Below, in pieces: positions 54,351 to 63,736 of a DNA stretch of 64,000 nt. Below the pieces are notes generated by a model. That model was not told where the DNA came from, did not search any database, and saw only the letters and a list, made by a program, of their open reading frames with translations. Positions within the stretch are counted from its first letter, which is position 1. Each line of letters opens with the position of its first letter. Position numbers and translations under genes: made by a program. Where the stretch lies: NCBI RefSeq assembly GCF_042140245.1, contig NZ_CP159483.1, positions 186,001 through 250,000 on the forward strand, given 5' to 3'. This DNA comes from MH13 sp042140245. Its GTDB lineage: Bacteria > Pseudomonadota > Alphaproteobacteria > Rhizobiales > MH13.

Positions 54351-55415
54351 ATGGCAAGACGAACGCTCGTTACGGGGGGCGCAGGTTTCATTGGTTCGGC
54401 ACTGACGCGCTTTCTCATTCGGGAAAGGGACGATCATGTTTTTGTCCTTGATGCTTTGACGTATGCGGGCAATCTCAACTCGCTCGCGCCGGTTGTCGAC
54501 GATCCGCGCTTTACCTTTTTGCAGGCTGATATTGCTGATAAGCAGACAGTCGCCGACGCGATCGGGCTCTTCGCTCCAGACCGTATCATCCACCTGGCTG
54601 CGGAAACGCATGTCGATCGCTCAATCGACGGACCAGCAAACTTCATTCGAACGAATGTGGTCGGAACAGTTGTGCTCCTGCAGGCGGCGCTGGACTACTG
54701 GAGAGGATTGCAGGGACCTCTCCGCTCGCGTTTTCGCTTCCTGCATATTTCGACCGATGAAGTATTTGGATCTTTGGGTGCCGAGGGCCGTTTCTGCGAA
54801 ACAACGGCCTACGACCCGCGCTCGCCCTATGCCGCTTCGAAAGCTTCAAGTGACCATCTTGTACGAGCTTGGTATCACACCTACGGCTTGCCGGCGTTGA
54901 TAACGAATTGCTCCAACAATTACGGACCATACCAGTTTCCCGAGAAACTAATTCCATTGATGATTCTCAATGGCATCGAGGGGTTGCCTCTGCCTGTCTA
55001 TGGCAATGGGGAAAATGTGCGCGACTGGGTTCATGTCGAAGATCATGTGGAAGCGCTCTGCCTAGTGGCGGATGAAGGTCAGCCGGGCGAGACCTACTGC
55101 GTTGGTGGCGATTTAGAGAGACCTAATATCGATGTGGTTCGTGCGGTGTGCGCCGCTCTCGATGAGCTTTTGCCCGATCCGTCCATCGCCCCCCGACACC
55201 AGCTGATTTCCTTTGTTGAAGACCGACCAGGGCATGATGCTCGGTATGCCATCGACTCGGGCAAGATGACTCGTGCATTGGGCTGGCAGCCAACACGCAG
55301 TTTCGAGACAGGGCTTGCCGAAACGGTGCAGTGGTATGTCGACAACCGCCGCTGGTGGGGGCGTATAAGATCAGGTCTTTATCGGGGTGAAAGGCTGGGG
55401 ATTGGGGCCGCCTGA
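54351..55415 (+). CDS. rmlB: dTDP-glucose 4,6-dehydratase
   Basis: Second step of dTDP-L-rhamnose synthesis. The 354-residue extended SDR has NAD motif VTGGAGFIGSAL, HLAAETHVDRSI, catalytic STDEVFG, and the YxxxK pair in SPYAASKASSDHLV. The start ATG is at 54351. Its stop overlaps rmlC by one base (TGATG). It leads the rmlBCDA unit. Confidence 0.97.
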   Translation: MARRTLVTGGAGFIGSALTRFLIRERDDHVFVLDALTYAGNLNSLAPVVDDPRFTFLQADIADKQTVADAIGLFAPDRIIHLAAETHVDRSIDGPANFIRTNVVGTVVLLQAALDYWRGLQGPLRSRFRFLHISTDEVFGSLGAEGRFCETTAYDPRSPYAASKASSDHLVRAWYHTYGLPALITNCSNNYGPYQFPEKLIPLMILNGIEGLPLPVYGNGENVRDWVHVEDHVEALCLVADEGQPGETYCVGGDLERPNIDVVRAVCAALDELLPDPSIAPRHQLISFVEDRPGHDARYAIDSGKMTRALGWQPTRSFETGLAETVQWYVDNRRWWGRIRSGLYRGERLGIGAA

Positions 55416-55969
55416 TGCTGATCGAGGCAACCGATATTGATGTAGTCAAGACGCTCCTTCCCAAACGTCATGACGATCGTCGGGGCTATTTTTCCGAGAC
55501 CTGGAAAAAGGAACTGTTGGAATCGGAAGGCATCTCGGTCGAGTTCTTGCAGGACAATGAGTCGCTCTCGGTCAAGACCGGTACTTTGCGGGGATTGCAT
55601 TTTCAGGCGCCGCCGTTCGCCCAGGACAAGCTGGTTCGGGTCGCGCGGGGTTGTGTTCTCGATGTGGCTGTCGACCTGCGCCGCGGAGCGGTCACCTACG
55701 GGCGGCACGTCGCGGTTGAATTGTCGGCAGAGACCGGTCGGCAGTTGTTTATTCCACGCGGTTTTGCCCATGGTTTCGTTACGCTGGAGCCGAATACACT
55801 CGTCGTCTACAAGGTGAGTGCGCCATACGCTCCTGATCACGACTTCGGACTGGCGTTCGATGATCGCGAATTGGGCATCGATTGGCAGCTTCCAAACGAT
55901 GCGTTGGAGGTGTCGGACAAGGATAGGCGCCACCCGCCACTGTCGGCACTTCCAGCCTATTTCGAATAA
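55415..55969 (+). CDS. rmlC: dTDP-4-dehydrorhamnose 3,5-epimerase
   Basis: Cupin epimerase, third step. It has 184 residues with catalytic His in TGTLRGLHFQ, Lys in DKLVRV, Tyr in VVYKVSAPYAPD, and the IPRGFAHGF core motif. The length is the family norm. It is coupled to rmlB and followed by rmlD after 10 bp. Confidence 0.97.
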   Translation: MLIEATDIDVVKTLLPKRHDDRRGYFSETWKKELLESEGISVEFLQDNESLSVKTGTLRGLHFQAPPFAQDKLVRVARGCVLDVAVDLRRGAVTYGRHVAVELSAETGRQLFIPRGFAHGFVTLEPNTLVVYKVSAPYAPDHDFGLAFDDRELGIDWQLPNDALEVSDKDRRHPPLSALPAYFE

Positions 55970-55979
55970 GGATCATGCA

Positions 55980-56891
55980 ATGCGGATCGTGGTGACGGGC
56001 AGAAATGGTCAAGTGGCGCATGCCATTCGGTCGCTAACCGATGAGAGCGCCGAAATCATATCACTGGCGCGCCCAACGTTGGATCTTGCGCAGCCAGCAA
56101 CCATTTTACCTGCCCTCGCCAGTGCCGCTCCAGATGTCATCATCAACGCTGCCGCCTATACCGCCGTTGACCAGGCAGAAAACGAAAGCGAATTGGCCTT
56201 TGCCGTCAACGCGACCGGCGCTAAGACTATTGCTGAGGCGGCGGAGCATCTCGGTATCCCGCTGGTTCATCTTTCGACCGACTATGTGTTCGATGGCTCT
56301 CTAGGGCGCCCTTACATTGAAGCCGATCCAACATCGCCGCTGGGGGTCTACGGTTGCTCCAAGGAAGCTGGCGAAGTGGCCATAGGCCGAAGCGGGCTGA
56401 ATTACGTAATCTTGCGCACGGCGTGGGTCTACTCGCCAACCGGTAGGAACTTCCTTAGCACCATGCTTCGTCTAGCAAACGAGCGCCCCGTTGTTCGCGT
56501 GGTTGCCGACCAGTTTGGCGCGCCAACCTACGCAATGGATGTGGCGTTGGGCGCAATCCTGGTTGCGCGCAGGCTCGTTGATGATTCAGATAAGGCCGTG
56601 CGAGGTATCTTCCATATGACAGCCGCCGGTCAGGCAAGCTGGGCAGACTTTGCGGAGGCAATTTTTGCCGAAAGCGCGGCAAGAAACGGGCCTGCCGCGC
56701 GTGTCGAGCGCGTTTCGACAGACGAGTATGCGAGCCCGACGAGGCGGCCGGCTGATGCTCGTCTCGACTGTTCCCGGTTTGCTGCCGCATTCGGTTGGAC
56801 CCTACCCCACTGGCGCACTCATATCGCCGAGGCTGTCGAGGCTTGTCTCAAACTGGACACCACGAAAGAGGATGAGAGGATGCTGTCATGA
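55980..56891 (+). CDS. rmlD: dTDP-4-dehydrorhamnose reductase
   Basis: Final step, NADPH-dependent. The 303-residue protein starts RIVVTGRNGQVAHAI. The catalytic motifs are STDYVFDG and the YxxxK in VYGCSKEAGE. AAGGA precedes the ATG at 55980. A longer upstream frame overlaps rmlC and is rejected. The stop overlaps rmlA as ATGA. Confidence 0.96.
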   Translation: MRIVVTGRNGQVAHAIRSLTDESAEIISLARPTLDLAQPATILPALASAAPDVIINAAAYTAVDQAENESELAFAVNATGAKTIAEAAEHLGIPLVHLSTDYVFDGSLGRPYIEADPTSPLGVYGCSKEAGEVAIGRSGLNYVILRTAWVYSPTGRNFLSTMLRLANERPVVRVVADQFGAPTYAMDVALGAILVARRLVDDSDKAVRGIFHMTAAGQASWADFAEAIFAESAARNGPAARVERVSTDEYASPTRRPADARLDCSRFAAAFGWTLPHWRTHIAEAVEACLKLDTTKEDERMLS

Positions 56892-57787
56892 AGGGAATTA
56901 TCCTGGCGGGCGGAGCCGGGACGCGCCTGCACCCTATGACGAGTGTTGTGTCGAAGCAGCTTCTGCCGGTCTACGACAAACCCATGATTTTCTATCCGCT
57001 GACCACGCTGATGCTGGCCGGGATTCGCGATATCCTTATCATCACAACGCCGGATGAACTCCCACGGTTCCAAGCACTCATGGGCGATGGTGCGCGATGG
57101 GGCGTGGCATTATCGTACAAGGCCCAACCCAGGCCCGAGGGTCTAGCACAGGCGTATCACATTGGCGCAGACTTCGTTGGTGACGGTCCGTCGGCTCTAA
57201 TTCTGGGCGACAACGTCTATTTCGGCCACGACCTGCAATCGCAGCTTTCGCGGGCCCGGGCGCAAGCCGAAGCCGGCAATGCTGTGATCTTTGCCTATCA
57301 CGTTACTGACCCGGAGCGGTATGGCGTCATCGAGTTCGATGAGGCGGACGTGGCGATTTCCATTGAGGAGAAGCCAGCACTGCCCCGGTCATCGTGGGCA
57401 GTTACAGGGCTCTATTTCTATGATCGGGATGTGGTGGAGATCGCCCGCTCACTGGCTCCTTCGGCTCGCGGGGAACTGGAGATAACCGATGTGAACCGCG
57501 CCTATATGGGCCGCGGCAAGTTGAAGGTACAGCGTCTTGGGCGGGGCTTTGCTTGGCTGGATACGGGCACACCGGACAGCTTGCTTGAAGCGTCCGAGTT
57601 CGTCCGCACACTCGTAAAGCGGCAAGGCCATCGGATCGCCTGCCCCGAAGAGATAGCCTTTAGACTTCGGTGGATTTCGCGCGAAGAACTCGTCGATTTA
57701 GCGCAACGGCTTGGGAAATCTCAGTATGGTCAATACCTTGAAGAAGTGGCTCGCGAAGAGCTCATGTTGGAGAAGTCGAGTGAATAG
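56888..57787 (+). CDS. rmlA: Glucose-1-phosphate thymidylyltransferase
   Basis: First step: dTTP plus glucose-1-P to dTDP-glucose. The 299 residues include the nucleotidyltransferase signature AGGAGTRLHPMT, KPMIFYPL, LGDNVYFG and GFAWLDTGTPDSL. It is translationally coupled to rmlD. It completes the rhamnose donor pathway supplied to the island's glycosyltransferases. Confidence 0.97.
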   Translation: MKGIILAGGAGTRLHPMTSVVSKQLLPVYDKPMIFYPLTTLMLAGIRDILIITTPDELPRFQALMGDGARWGVALSYKAQPRPEGLAQAYHIGADFVGDGPSALILGDNVYFGHDLQSQLSRARAQAEAGNAVIFAYHVTDPERYGVIEFDEADVAISIEEKPALPRSSWAVTGLYFYDRDVVEIARSLAPSARGELEITDVNRAYMGRGKLKVQRLGRGFAWLDTGTPDSLLEASEFVRTLVKRQGHRIACPEEIAFRLRWISREELVDLAQRLGKSQYGQYLEEVAREELMLEKSSE

Positions 57788-57917
57788 AAGACTTGAACGC
57801 TATATCTGCCAACGCAATCCCTCTGCTAGGGAGTGCAGGCAGTTCGTCCCCAGAAAGACGCTCCAAGTTGAATAGTTCATATTCACGTTGGCTCAGTCGC
57901 AGCGTCGAGGACATGCC

Positions 57918-59888
57918 GTGATCGGCAAAAAAAGAATCCGAGCCAATAACAAGGCGCACAGGTTGGAAATCGACGGCTTGCGGGCGATAGCCGTCTTGGC
58001 CGTTGTGTTCTACCATCTTGATTCAACACTTGTTCCAGGAGGATTTCTGGGGGTAGATGTCTTCTTTGTGATATCGGGCTTCCTCATAGCTAAATCTATA
58101 TTCGCCGATATCGATGCAGAGCGTTTCACGCTTTTGAGTTTCTATGAACGTCGCGCACGACGGTTGGCAGCTCCTTTCCTTCTCGTTGTTGGTGTCAGTA
58201 CCATATTCGGTTATGCGCTACTCATGCCAGACGACTATTCTGCCTTTGGTTCGTCTGCAGTGTCTGCACTGTTGTTACACTCCAACCACTATTTCTTCGG
58301 AGTATCGGGGTATTTTAGTCCTGACGCGCATTCCAAACCGCTACTACACTTTTGGTCGCTGTCGGTGGAGGAACAGTTCTATCTTGTCTTCCCTGTTATG
58401 ACGCTGGTTGTGGCTAGGTGGTGCGGATCGCATCTTTTTCCAATTTTCGGCGCGTTGGCTGGCTTATCCTTTGCATTGTGCGTGTTCGTGGTCCCGAACC
58501 AGCCGGATATGGCCTTCTTCCTCATCCCATTTCGAGCTTGGGAACTCCTGTTAGGTGTGCTGCTTGCGATCGCGTTACGACAAGATCGGATAAGGGTTAC
58601 AGATGTGGCCAAGGAAGCGTGTTCCGCGATCGGGGTTGTTCTTGTTTTGTGGAGCATCGTATTCTTCACTTCGGACACAACGCATCCTGGATTTCCGACG
58701 TTGATACCTTGCATAGGCACGGCGTTGGTGATTTTTGGAGACAGCGAGCGCAAAACAATCCCAGGGTTGGTCCTATCTGCCGCACCGATGGTAGGCCTCG
58801 GACGGCTGTCTTACGCTCTGTACCTGTGGCACTGGCCTGTGATCTGTTTTGTCGTTTACTATCTAGGTCGTTCGCTCACAGTGCCCGAGCAAATGGCGGT
58901 CTTTGCAGGATCGATTTTGCTATCTATCCTAACGTTAGAATTCATCGAAAACCCAGCCCGCTTCAGAAAGACACGTATCTTCACCGGCGAGACCATCGCT
59001 GCGACAATTGTTGTAATTAGTGCGGCGTCAGTCACGAATCTGGCCATTCATCGTTCTGGAGGTTTGCCACAACGTGTCGATCCCGAAGTACGTCGCATGG
59101 CTGACGCCCGCTCGGATTGGACGCCTGATCAGTTCACTTGCGCGGATCCGGATCCGTCCGAAATCCGGACTGGGGACATTTGTCGATACACCACTTCGGG
59201 AGCAACGGGGCTCCGGGTTCTGCTGTGGGGAGATTTGTATGCAACCGCCCTGCTGCCTCCGATGGTGGATTTGACAGACTCGGATGGGTACGAACTGACG
59301 TTCGTCGCGACCAATGGGTGTCCACCAATTCTCGATTTGGAAACGGAGAAAGGCAACTGCGCCGAGGCTAATGATGCTGTCAGAGATCTGATGAAGAACG
59401 AGGCTTTCGATCTGTTGGTCATGGCCGCAAACTGGCGGTCCTATGGTCGCGACAATCCCGTCTCGTTCCGCACTTACGAGGAAGATGCAACTGAGGAAGG
59501 AATCGGTGCAGGCTTAAGTACGACGCTAGCTTATTCGCTTACGCAAACAACCTCGGTCTTGGTGGTCGGTCAGGTGCCAAGCTACGTGGTTGACGTCCCG
59601 ATGTACCTTGCTCGAGCTAGCTTCTTCGCGCCGATCGACCAATTGATCGGTACGCGACGAAGGTTGCCTACAGCGCAATGGGAGGTCGAATACGTGCACA
59701 TTGCCGCCTCAGAAGCAGGTGTGGACGTCCTCGATCCTTCGGAGTTTCTCTGCACCAACGGGCTCTGCCGTATGATGCAGGATGAACTTGTTCTGTACAA
59801 GGATAGAGGCCACCTATCCAGCCGCGGCTCTCAGGCCATCATGGGGGAGCCATTGAGGAATGCGATTTCTCGCTTGGCCGGTCACTGA
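57918..59888 (+). CDS. OafA/YrhL-type acyltransferase with degenerate SGNH domain
   Basis: Polysaccharide O-acetyltransferase candidate, 656 residues. Residues about 15-350 are the acyltransferase-3 membrane domain with catalytic-type His in GLRAIAVLAVVFYHLDS and the FLGVDVFFVISGFLI motif. After residue 400 an SGNH-like periplasmic domain follows. Block I reads WGDLYATAL (Leu440, Tyr441) where active members have GDSHA, so the nucleophile Ser is missing, while the late DRGHLSSRG motif is kept. The start GTG at 57918 has GAGGA six bases upstream; a TTG ten codons earlier is less likely. It lies 130 bp after rmlA. Confidence 0.87.
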   Translation: MIGKKRIRANNKAHRLEIDGLRAIAVLAVVFYHLDSTLVPGGFLGVDVFFVISGFLIAKSIFADIDAERFTLLSFYERRARRLAAPFLLVVGVSTIFGYALLMPDDYSAFGSSAVSALLLHSNHYFFGVSGYFSPDAHSKPLLHFWSLSVEEQFYLVFPVMTLVVARWCGSHLFPIFGALAGLSFALCVFVVPNQPDMAFFLIPFRAWELLLGVLLAIALRQDRIRVTDVAKEACSAIGVVLVLWSIVFFTSDTTHPGFPTLIPCIGTALVIFGDSERKTIPGLVLSAAPMVGLGRLSYALYLWHWPVICFVVYYLGRSLTVPEQMAVFAGSILLSILTLEFIENPARFRKTRIFTGETIAATIVVISAASVTNLAIHRSGGLPQRVDPEVRRMADARSDWTPDQFTCADPDPSEIRTGDICRYTTSGATGLRVLLWGDLYATALLPPMVDLTDSDGYELTFVATNGCPPILDLETEKGNCAEANDAVRDLMKNEAFDLLVMAANWRSYGRDNPVSFRTYEEDATEEGIGAGLSTTLAYSLTQTTSVLVVGQVPSYVVDVPMYLARASFFAPIDQLIGTRRRLPTAQWEVEYVHIAASEAGVDVLDPSEFLCTNGLCRMMQDELVLYKDRGHLSSRGSQAIMGEPLRNAISRLAGH

Positions 59889-59917
59889 CTAGAAATCGTC
59901 ACCTTCTATCGAAAGAC

Positions 59918-60235
59918 GCATAGAGGCAGTACTGCGAGAGGCGGCGGGCAAGAAATGTCGAACGTAGCGGCATATAGAAGGACCTTTTGAGCTCAAACCC
60001 GCTGTCAGTGACATCGTATCAGCCGCTCTTCATTGTAGAAGATCTTGTGGTCTGTGTCAGCATGACAGCCCTTCTCTCCCGGAACGCCGACGAAGAGGGT
60101 GGCGTCCGGTTTCAGCAACCGATGCGCCTCGGCCAACAGCGGACCAGGCTCGCTTATATACTCCAACACATTGTCCATAATGCCGACATCAATGGAGCCA
60201 TCGCAAAAAGGCAGACTATGAGCTGTCATCGCCAA
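59918..60235 (-). pseudogene. Decayed partial copy of the SAM methyltransferase gene
   Basis: Matches the 3' part of the methyltransferase gene at 62097-62660, with scattered substitutions over its whole length at a nearly constant offset of about 2.2 kb. Shared protein segments include GIMDNVLE, EPGPLLAEAHR and DHKIFYNEERLIR. A two-base deletion at about 60010 (GTCAGTGACATCG versus GTCAGCGAGCCGTCG) shifts the frame, and the N-terminal half is absent. It is therefore a non-functional remnant of a duplication. Only a 76-codon frame survives. Confidence 0.88.
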
Positions 60236-60296
60236 GAAGAACAGAATCTACTGACTCACGGTCTTGATCCCGATGGCTAGGTCACAGCATTCTATG

Positions 60297-61478
60297 CTAG
60301 ACGCGATCCTCTCTTTTACGGGGCGCTATTGTCCTAAGAATGATCATCAGATCCGTTAAAAGGTTTCGTGTTGCGACATAGTATTCATCGGAACGCGCCA
60401 GTCGCCGAGGACTACTCATATCGATCCCGTCAACCTGGGAAAGCCCCGTTAATCCGGGAAGAACTTCGTAGACGCCAAGTTCATCGCGGGCTTCAACCAA
60501 TTCTTTTTGTACGGGCAAGCATGGACGTGGGCCGACAAGGCTCATGTCTCGTTTCAGAATGTTCATTACTTGTGGAAGCTCGTCAAGTTTGGTCCGGCGA
60601 AGGAGGCGACCAACCCGAGTAATTGCATCTTCCGAAATCTGATGTGTTGCCGCGTTAGCAGTTCCGATATGCATAGTCCGAAACTTAAAGCATTCAAAGA
60701 TTTTGCGGTCCTTGCCGACGCGCTTTTGGACAAAAACAGGTGGGCCGTTTGAATCCAAGCGAATGGCAAAAAAAATAAAGATGAAAAGCCACCAAAAAAA
60801 TAATATAACACCCAAAGAAAATGTATAATCGACAAAAAGCTTCAGATTTAGATAAATTTTATTATTCATTTGACGGTCTGATACAATATAATTGCCTTTT
60901 TGGCGTAATTCAATCAGATTATCTATAGAAAACACAACGTGTTCCATAGATGCAGTTGGTCTTAATGATCCTAAACACTGAAACAACGGTAAACGTAGAA
61001 ACTCTGGAAATGAATTTAAGATCGATAGTCGGCCACTAAAATTGTTTGAGTAAACAGCGGGCAACCGAATATGGGCCACCCTAAGACCAGGCACATAGTT
61101 AAGCCCATCTTCAGCGGCAAGCTTTGTTCTCGAATAGGCATTGCGATTCCAACCGAGTGTCGTAGCATTGATGAAGATTTGAACGTGTGCGGCTGCCGCC
61201 GCTTCACCCATATTCATTGTAAGTGTTGTGTTCGCTTCTTGGTACTCCGCTTCTGAGGCAAGCGTTCCAGGCAGAGCAGCTGCAAGGTGAACTACTACAT
61301 CCACATCGGCGAAAGCACCAAGGGCTTCAGTGTTGTGGAAAGTTGGAAATCTATGGCCGAACTGCGCTGCAAGTCTCTGCGGATCGCGCCCAAGAAGAAT
61401 CAGGTCATGTCGATCAGCCAAATGTGCGACCAAGGCAACTCCAATAAAACCAGATGCACCGGTGATAGCTATTCGCAT
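60297..61478 (-). CDS. Hybrid nucleoside-diphosphate-sugar epimerase / sugar-phosphate transferase
   Basis: 393 residues. Residues 1-200 are a short SDR epimerase (RIAITGASGFIGVALVAHL, YSRTKL for YxxxK). One hydrophobic segment (about 214-236) leads into a PglC/WcaJ-type phosphoglycosyl transferase: VFVQKRVGKDRKIFECFKFR, LDELPQVMNILKRDMSLVGPRP and PGLTGLSQVDG. Such enzymes load the first sugar-1-phosphate onto undecaprenyl phosphate, so this is the likely initiating transferase of the island. The epimerase half is shorter than a full one. The join region is markedly AT-rich (about 60770-60900). Confidence 0.9.
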   Translation of the reverse strand: MRIAITGASGFIGVALVAHLADRHDLILLGRDPQRLAAQFGHRFPTFHNTEALGAFADVDVVVHLAAALPGTLASEAEYQEANTTLTMNMGEAAAAAHVQIFINATTLGWNRNAYSRTKLAAEDGLNYVPGLRVAHIRLPAVYSNNFSGRLSILNSFPEFLRLPLFQCLGSLRPTASMEHVVFSIDNLIELRQKGNYIVSDRQMNNKIYLNLKLFVDYTFSLGVILFFWWLFIFIFFAIRLDSNGPPVFVQKRVGKDRKIFECFKFRTMHIGTANAATHQISEDAITRVGRLLRRTKLDELPQVMNILKRDMSLVGPRPCLPVQKELVEARDELGVYEVLPGLTGLSQVDGIDMSSPRRLARSDEYYVATRNLLTDLMIILRTIAPRKREDRV

Positions 61479-62096
61479 TTTGGCCCAAAGTGTTTCTTTT
61501 TGCCGTGGCTGTTATCGCATTCGGACGAGCAAATTCTACTGTGTGGAAGCTTCAAACCAAATTGGTAGCCACTGGCGCAATAAGAAACTCAACGGTTAGA
61601 GCCGTTGTACCACTTCTCAGTCCGGATAGCCCAACCATTAAGCTTTCGGGCGACGATCACGGTGACAACTACGCCAAAGCTGTGCTCCATTCAATCATTT
61701 TGTATAGCCGGTCGATTTCGCCTGTCTGATCTGCGCCATCTTCGCCACATTGGTTAAGCGGGAGTTGGTACGCCTGCTTCCCAACTTGAATCTGAGGGTT
61801 GCATCAATCCACTGTCTCTTCTGCGAGATATGATCAGCAGCTGTGTGCAGCTTCGCGGTCATTCTTTGCGGTTTGCACTGTATCACATCTAATTTGCTTT
61901 ACCGATTCCCTTGCCTATTGTTCGGTCAATCACGGCGGTAGGTTCACTAGCGACGAGACTCTGTGCGGTTTTCAGACCAAACCATACCCAAAATCGAAAA
62001 ACCGAAGTCTTTTCAGCGAGTTGAATAATATAAAATATGCTCTAACCAAGGCGAACTCGCAACGCAGGGGCCGAGGTCCTTTCGGTTGAGGATCAT
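61479..62096. other. Non-coding gap upstream of the hybrid transferase gene
   Basis: About 620 bp without a supportable gene. Short frames at 61490-61729 (+), 61695-61886 (-) and 61799-62089 (+) have no recognised family. The stretch from about 62010 to 62050 is AT-rich. The promoter of the hybrid transferase gene presumably lies near 61500, but no consensus was clear. Confidence 0.4.
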
Positions 62097-62660
62097 CTAC
62101 AACGGCTTGAACGTTGCGTACAGGCAGTGTTGCGTGAGGCGGTGGGCAAGAAATGTCGAAGGTAGCGGCATATAGAAAGACCTTTTGAGTTCAAACCCGC
62201 TGTCAGCGAGCCGTCGTATCAGCCGCTCTTCGTTGTAGAAGATCTTATGGTCAGGGTCCGCTTGATAGCCTTTCTGTCCCGGAACGCCGATGACAAGGGT
62301 CGCGCCCGGTTTCAGCACCCGATGCGCCTCGGCCAACAGCGGACCAGGCTCGTTGATATGCTCCAATACATTGTCCATAATGCCAGCATCAAAGGATCCA
62401 TCGCCAAACGGTAAAACATCTGGTGCCATGACATGGGCCGTTAGCCCGCGCGCATGGCAATGCGCTACAAGCTTGGGATTGATGTCCACTCCGACCGTCT
62501 CTTTACGAAAAGCAAGGAAGTCGCCAATACCGCATCCGATATCCAACGCGACACCGCTCAGCTGTTTTGACAGCCTCGGGTAGAGGAATAGGCGGCGGTA
62601 GATAAGTCCCTTCAAGCTCCTCGTACGCAGGTAGCTGTAGTAGGTGTCAAAAGCGGTCAT
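62097..62660 (-). CDS. Class I SAM-dependent methyltransferase
   Basis: 187 residues with SAM motif I VALDIGCGIGDFL, GVDINPKLV (motif II), FDAGIMDNVLEHI and LKPGATLVIGVPG: a Methyltransf_11-like fold. It may methylate a sugar or a chain end in polysaccharide synthesis. The ATG at 62660 overlaps the stop of the preceding GT4 gene (ATGA), so it is coupled. A decayed copy lies 2.2 kb away at 59918. Confidence 0.9.
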   Translation of the reverse strand: MTAFDTYYSYLRTRSLKGLIYRRLFLYPRLSKQLSGVALDIGCGIGDFLAFRKETVGVDINPKLVAHCHARGLTAHVMAPDVLPFGDGSFDAGIMDNVLEHINEPGPLLAEAHRVLKPGATLVIGVPGQKGYQADPDHKIFYNEERLIRRLADSGFELKRSFYMPLPSTFLAHRLTQHCLYATFKPL

Positions 62661-63736
62661 AATGCTTCCGCCAAATCTAGGTAGGAGGACGCACATGCCT
62701 TTTGGCGAAACCTAGAAGGCAGAAGGCTTTGCTGGGAGGTAATGCTGCGTCTGAGATCTGCTGCCTCTAACATACACCGGGAGAGTTGCGCAGGATCGCT
62801 GAAGAGCGTGCCATTGATACCGGGCTCGATCACCTCGCGGTTGCCGTCGACATCCCGCAGTACGGCCGGAATTCCAAGATGCAAAGCTTCAAGCACAGCT
62901 CGGCTGACTCCCTCCGACATGGACGGAAGAACCAGCGCGTCAGCTTGCGCCAGGATGAGGTAAGGGTCGTCGAGCTGACCGGTGAGTTGGATGTTATCCT
63001 TTAGATTGGCGGACCGTATGGCGGCCTCGATGTCGGCGCGCAGCACGCCCTCCCCTACCAGGGTCACCTGAATGGTCTTTCCACTGTTGATCAGCTGGTG
63101 AGCGGCCGCTATCAATTCAAGCGGTTGTTTGCGGGCACTGAGGCTGCCAAGAAAAACAAAATGTAGTGGTTTGTTTCGACCTGCTGGGCGGCGGTAGGGT
63201 TCAAGCACGGCCTCGTCGACGAAGTTGCCGATAATGGCCGGTCGCCGGTTGATATAGCAACCAACCTGTTCCGCCATAGGCTCGGTCATAGCGACGACTT
63301 TGTCGGCCAACCCCAAGGTCATCAGGTGGAGCTTGGCCAGCAGCAAGCCGGTAAGCCCATAGTCGAAATGATAGTTGCGCGGTAGGTTGCCACGCACACT
63401 TGATATCCAGTGTGCGCTCTTGCGGACCAAAAGGGCCATTGCATCTGCGGATAGGCAGAATGAGATCATGGTTGCACCGCCTGCTGATGAGCCACCACGT
63501 CCCCCAGCCTCTTCAAGGACTTGGCGCAAACGCCGCACCCCTTTGTACCACTTCCCTGCGGCATGAAGATCCAGATGTCGAACACGATGGTCGAGCACAG
63601 CCTGCGCGCCGGGCCCTGATTTGACGGAAACCAATGTCACCTTCCGTTCGTTGACCAGTGCATTAGCAAGCGCAATGGCACCTTTGACCGGTCCTTCTGG
63701 GCTCATGGACGGCACAAGAACGAATAATTGTCTCAT
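62657..63736 (-). CDS. Family 4 glycosyltransferase
   Basis: 359 residues, GT-B fold. An N-terminal acceptor domain (SMSPEGPVKGAIALANAL) precedes the C-terminal donor domain: FVFLGSLSARKQPLELI, VTLVGEGVLR, QLTGQLDDPYLILAQADALVLPSMSEG with the EX7E-type region. It is coupled at both ends by ATGA overlaps, to the next GT4 upstream and the methyltransferase downstream. Donor and acceptor unknown. Confidence 0.92.
   Translation of the reverse strand: MRQLFVLVPSMSPEGPVKGAIALANALVNERKVTLVSVKSGPGAQAVLDHRVRHLDLHAAGKWYKGVRRLRQVLEEAGGRGGSSAGGATMISFCLSADAMALLVRKSAHWISSVRGNLPRNYHFDYGLTGLLLAKLHLMTLGLADKVVAMTEPMAEQVGCYINRRPAIIGNFVDEAVLEPYRRPAGRNKPLHFVFLGSLSARKQPLELIAAAHQLINSGKTIQVTLVGEGVLRADIEAAIRSANLKDNIQLTGQLDDPYLILAQADALVLPSMSEGVSRAVLEALHLGIPAVLRDVDGNREVIEPGINGTLFSDPAQLSRCMLEAADLRRSITSQQSLLPSRFRQKACASSYLDLAEAL

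Noticed and set aside
57888..57917. TTG start giving ten extra residues on the OafA-like protein
   Set aside because: The GTG at 57918 has GAGGA at good spacing, and the extra residues are not part of the conserved domain.
61695..61886. 63-codon minus-strand frame considered as a transposase remnant
   Set aside because: No catalytic motif or terminal inverted repeat was found.
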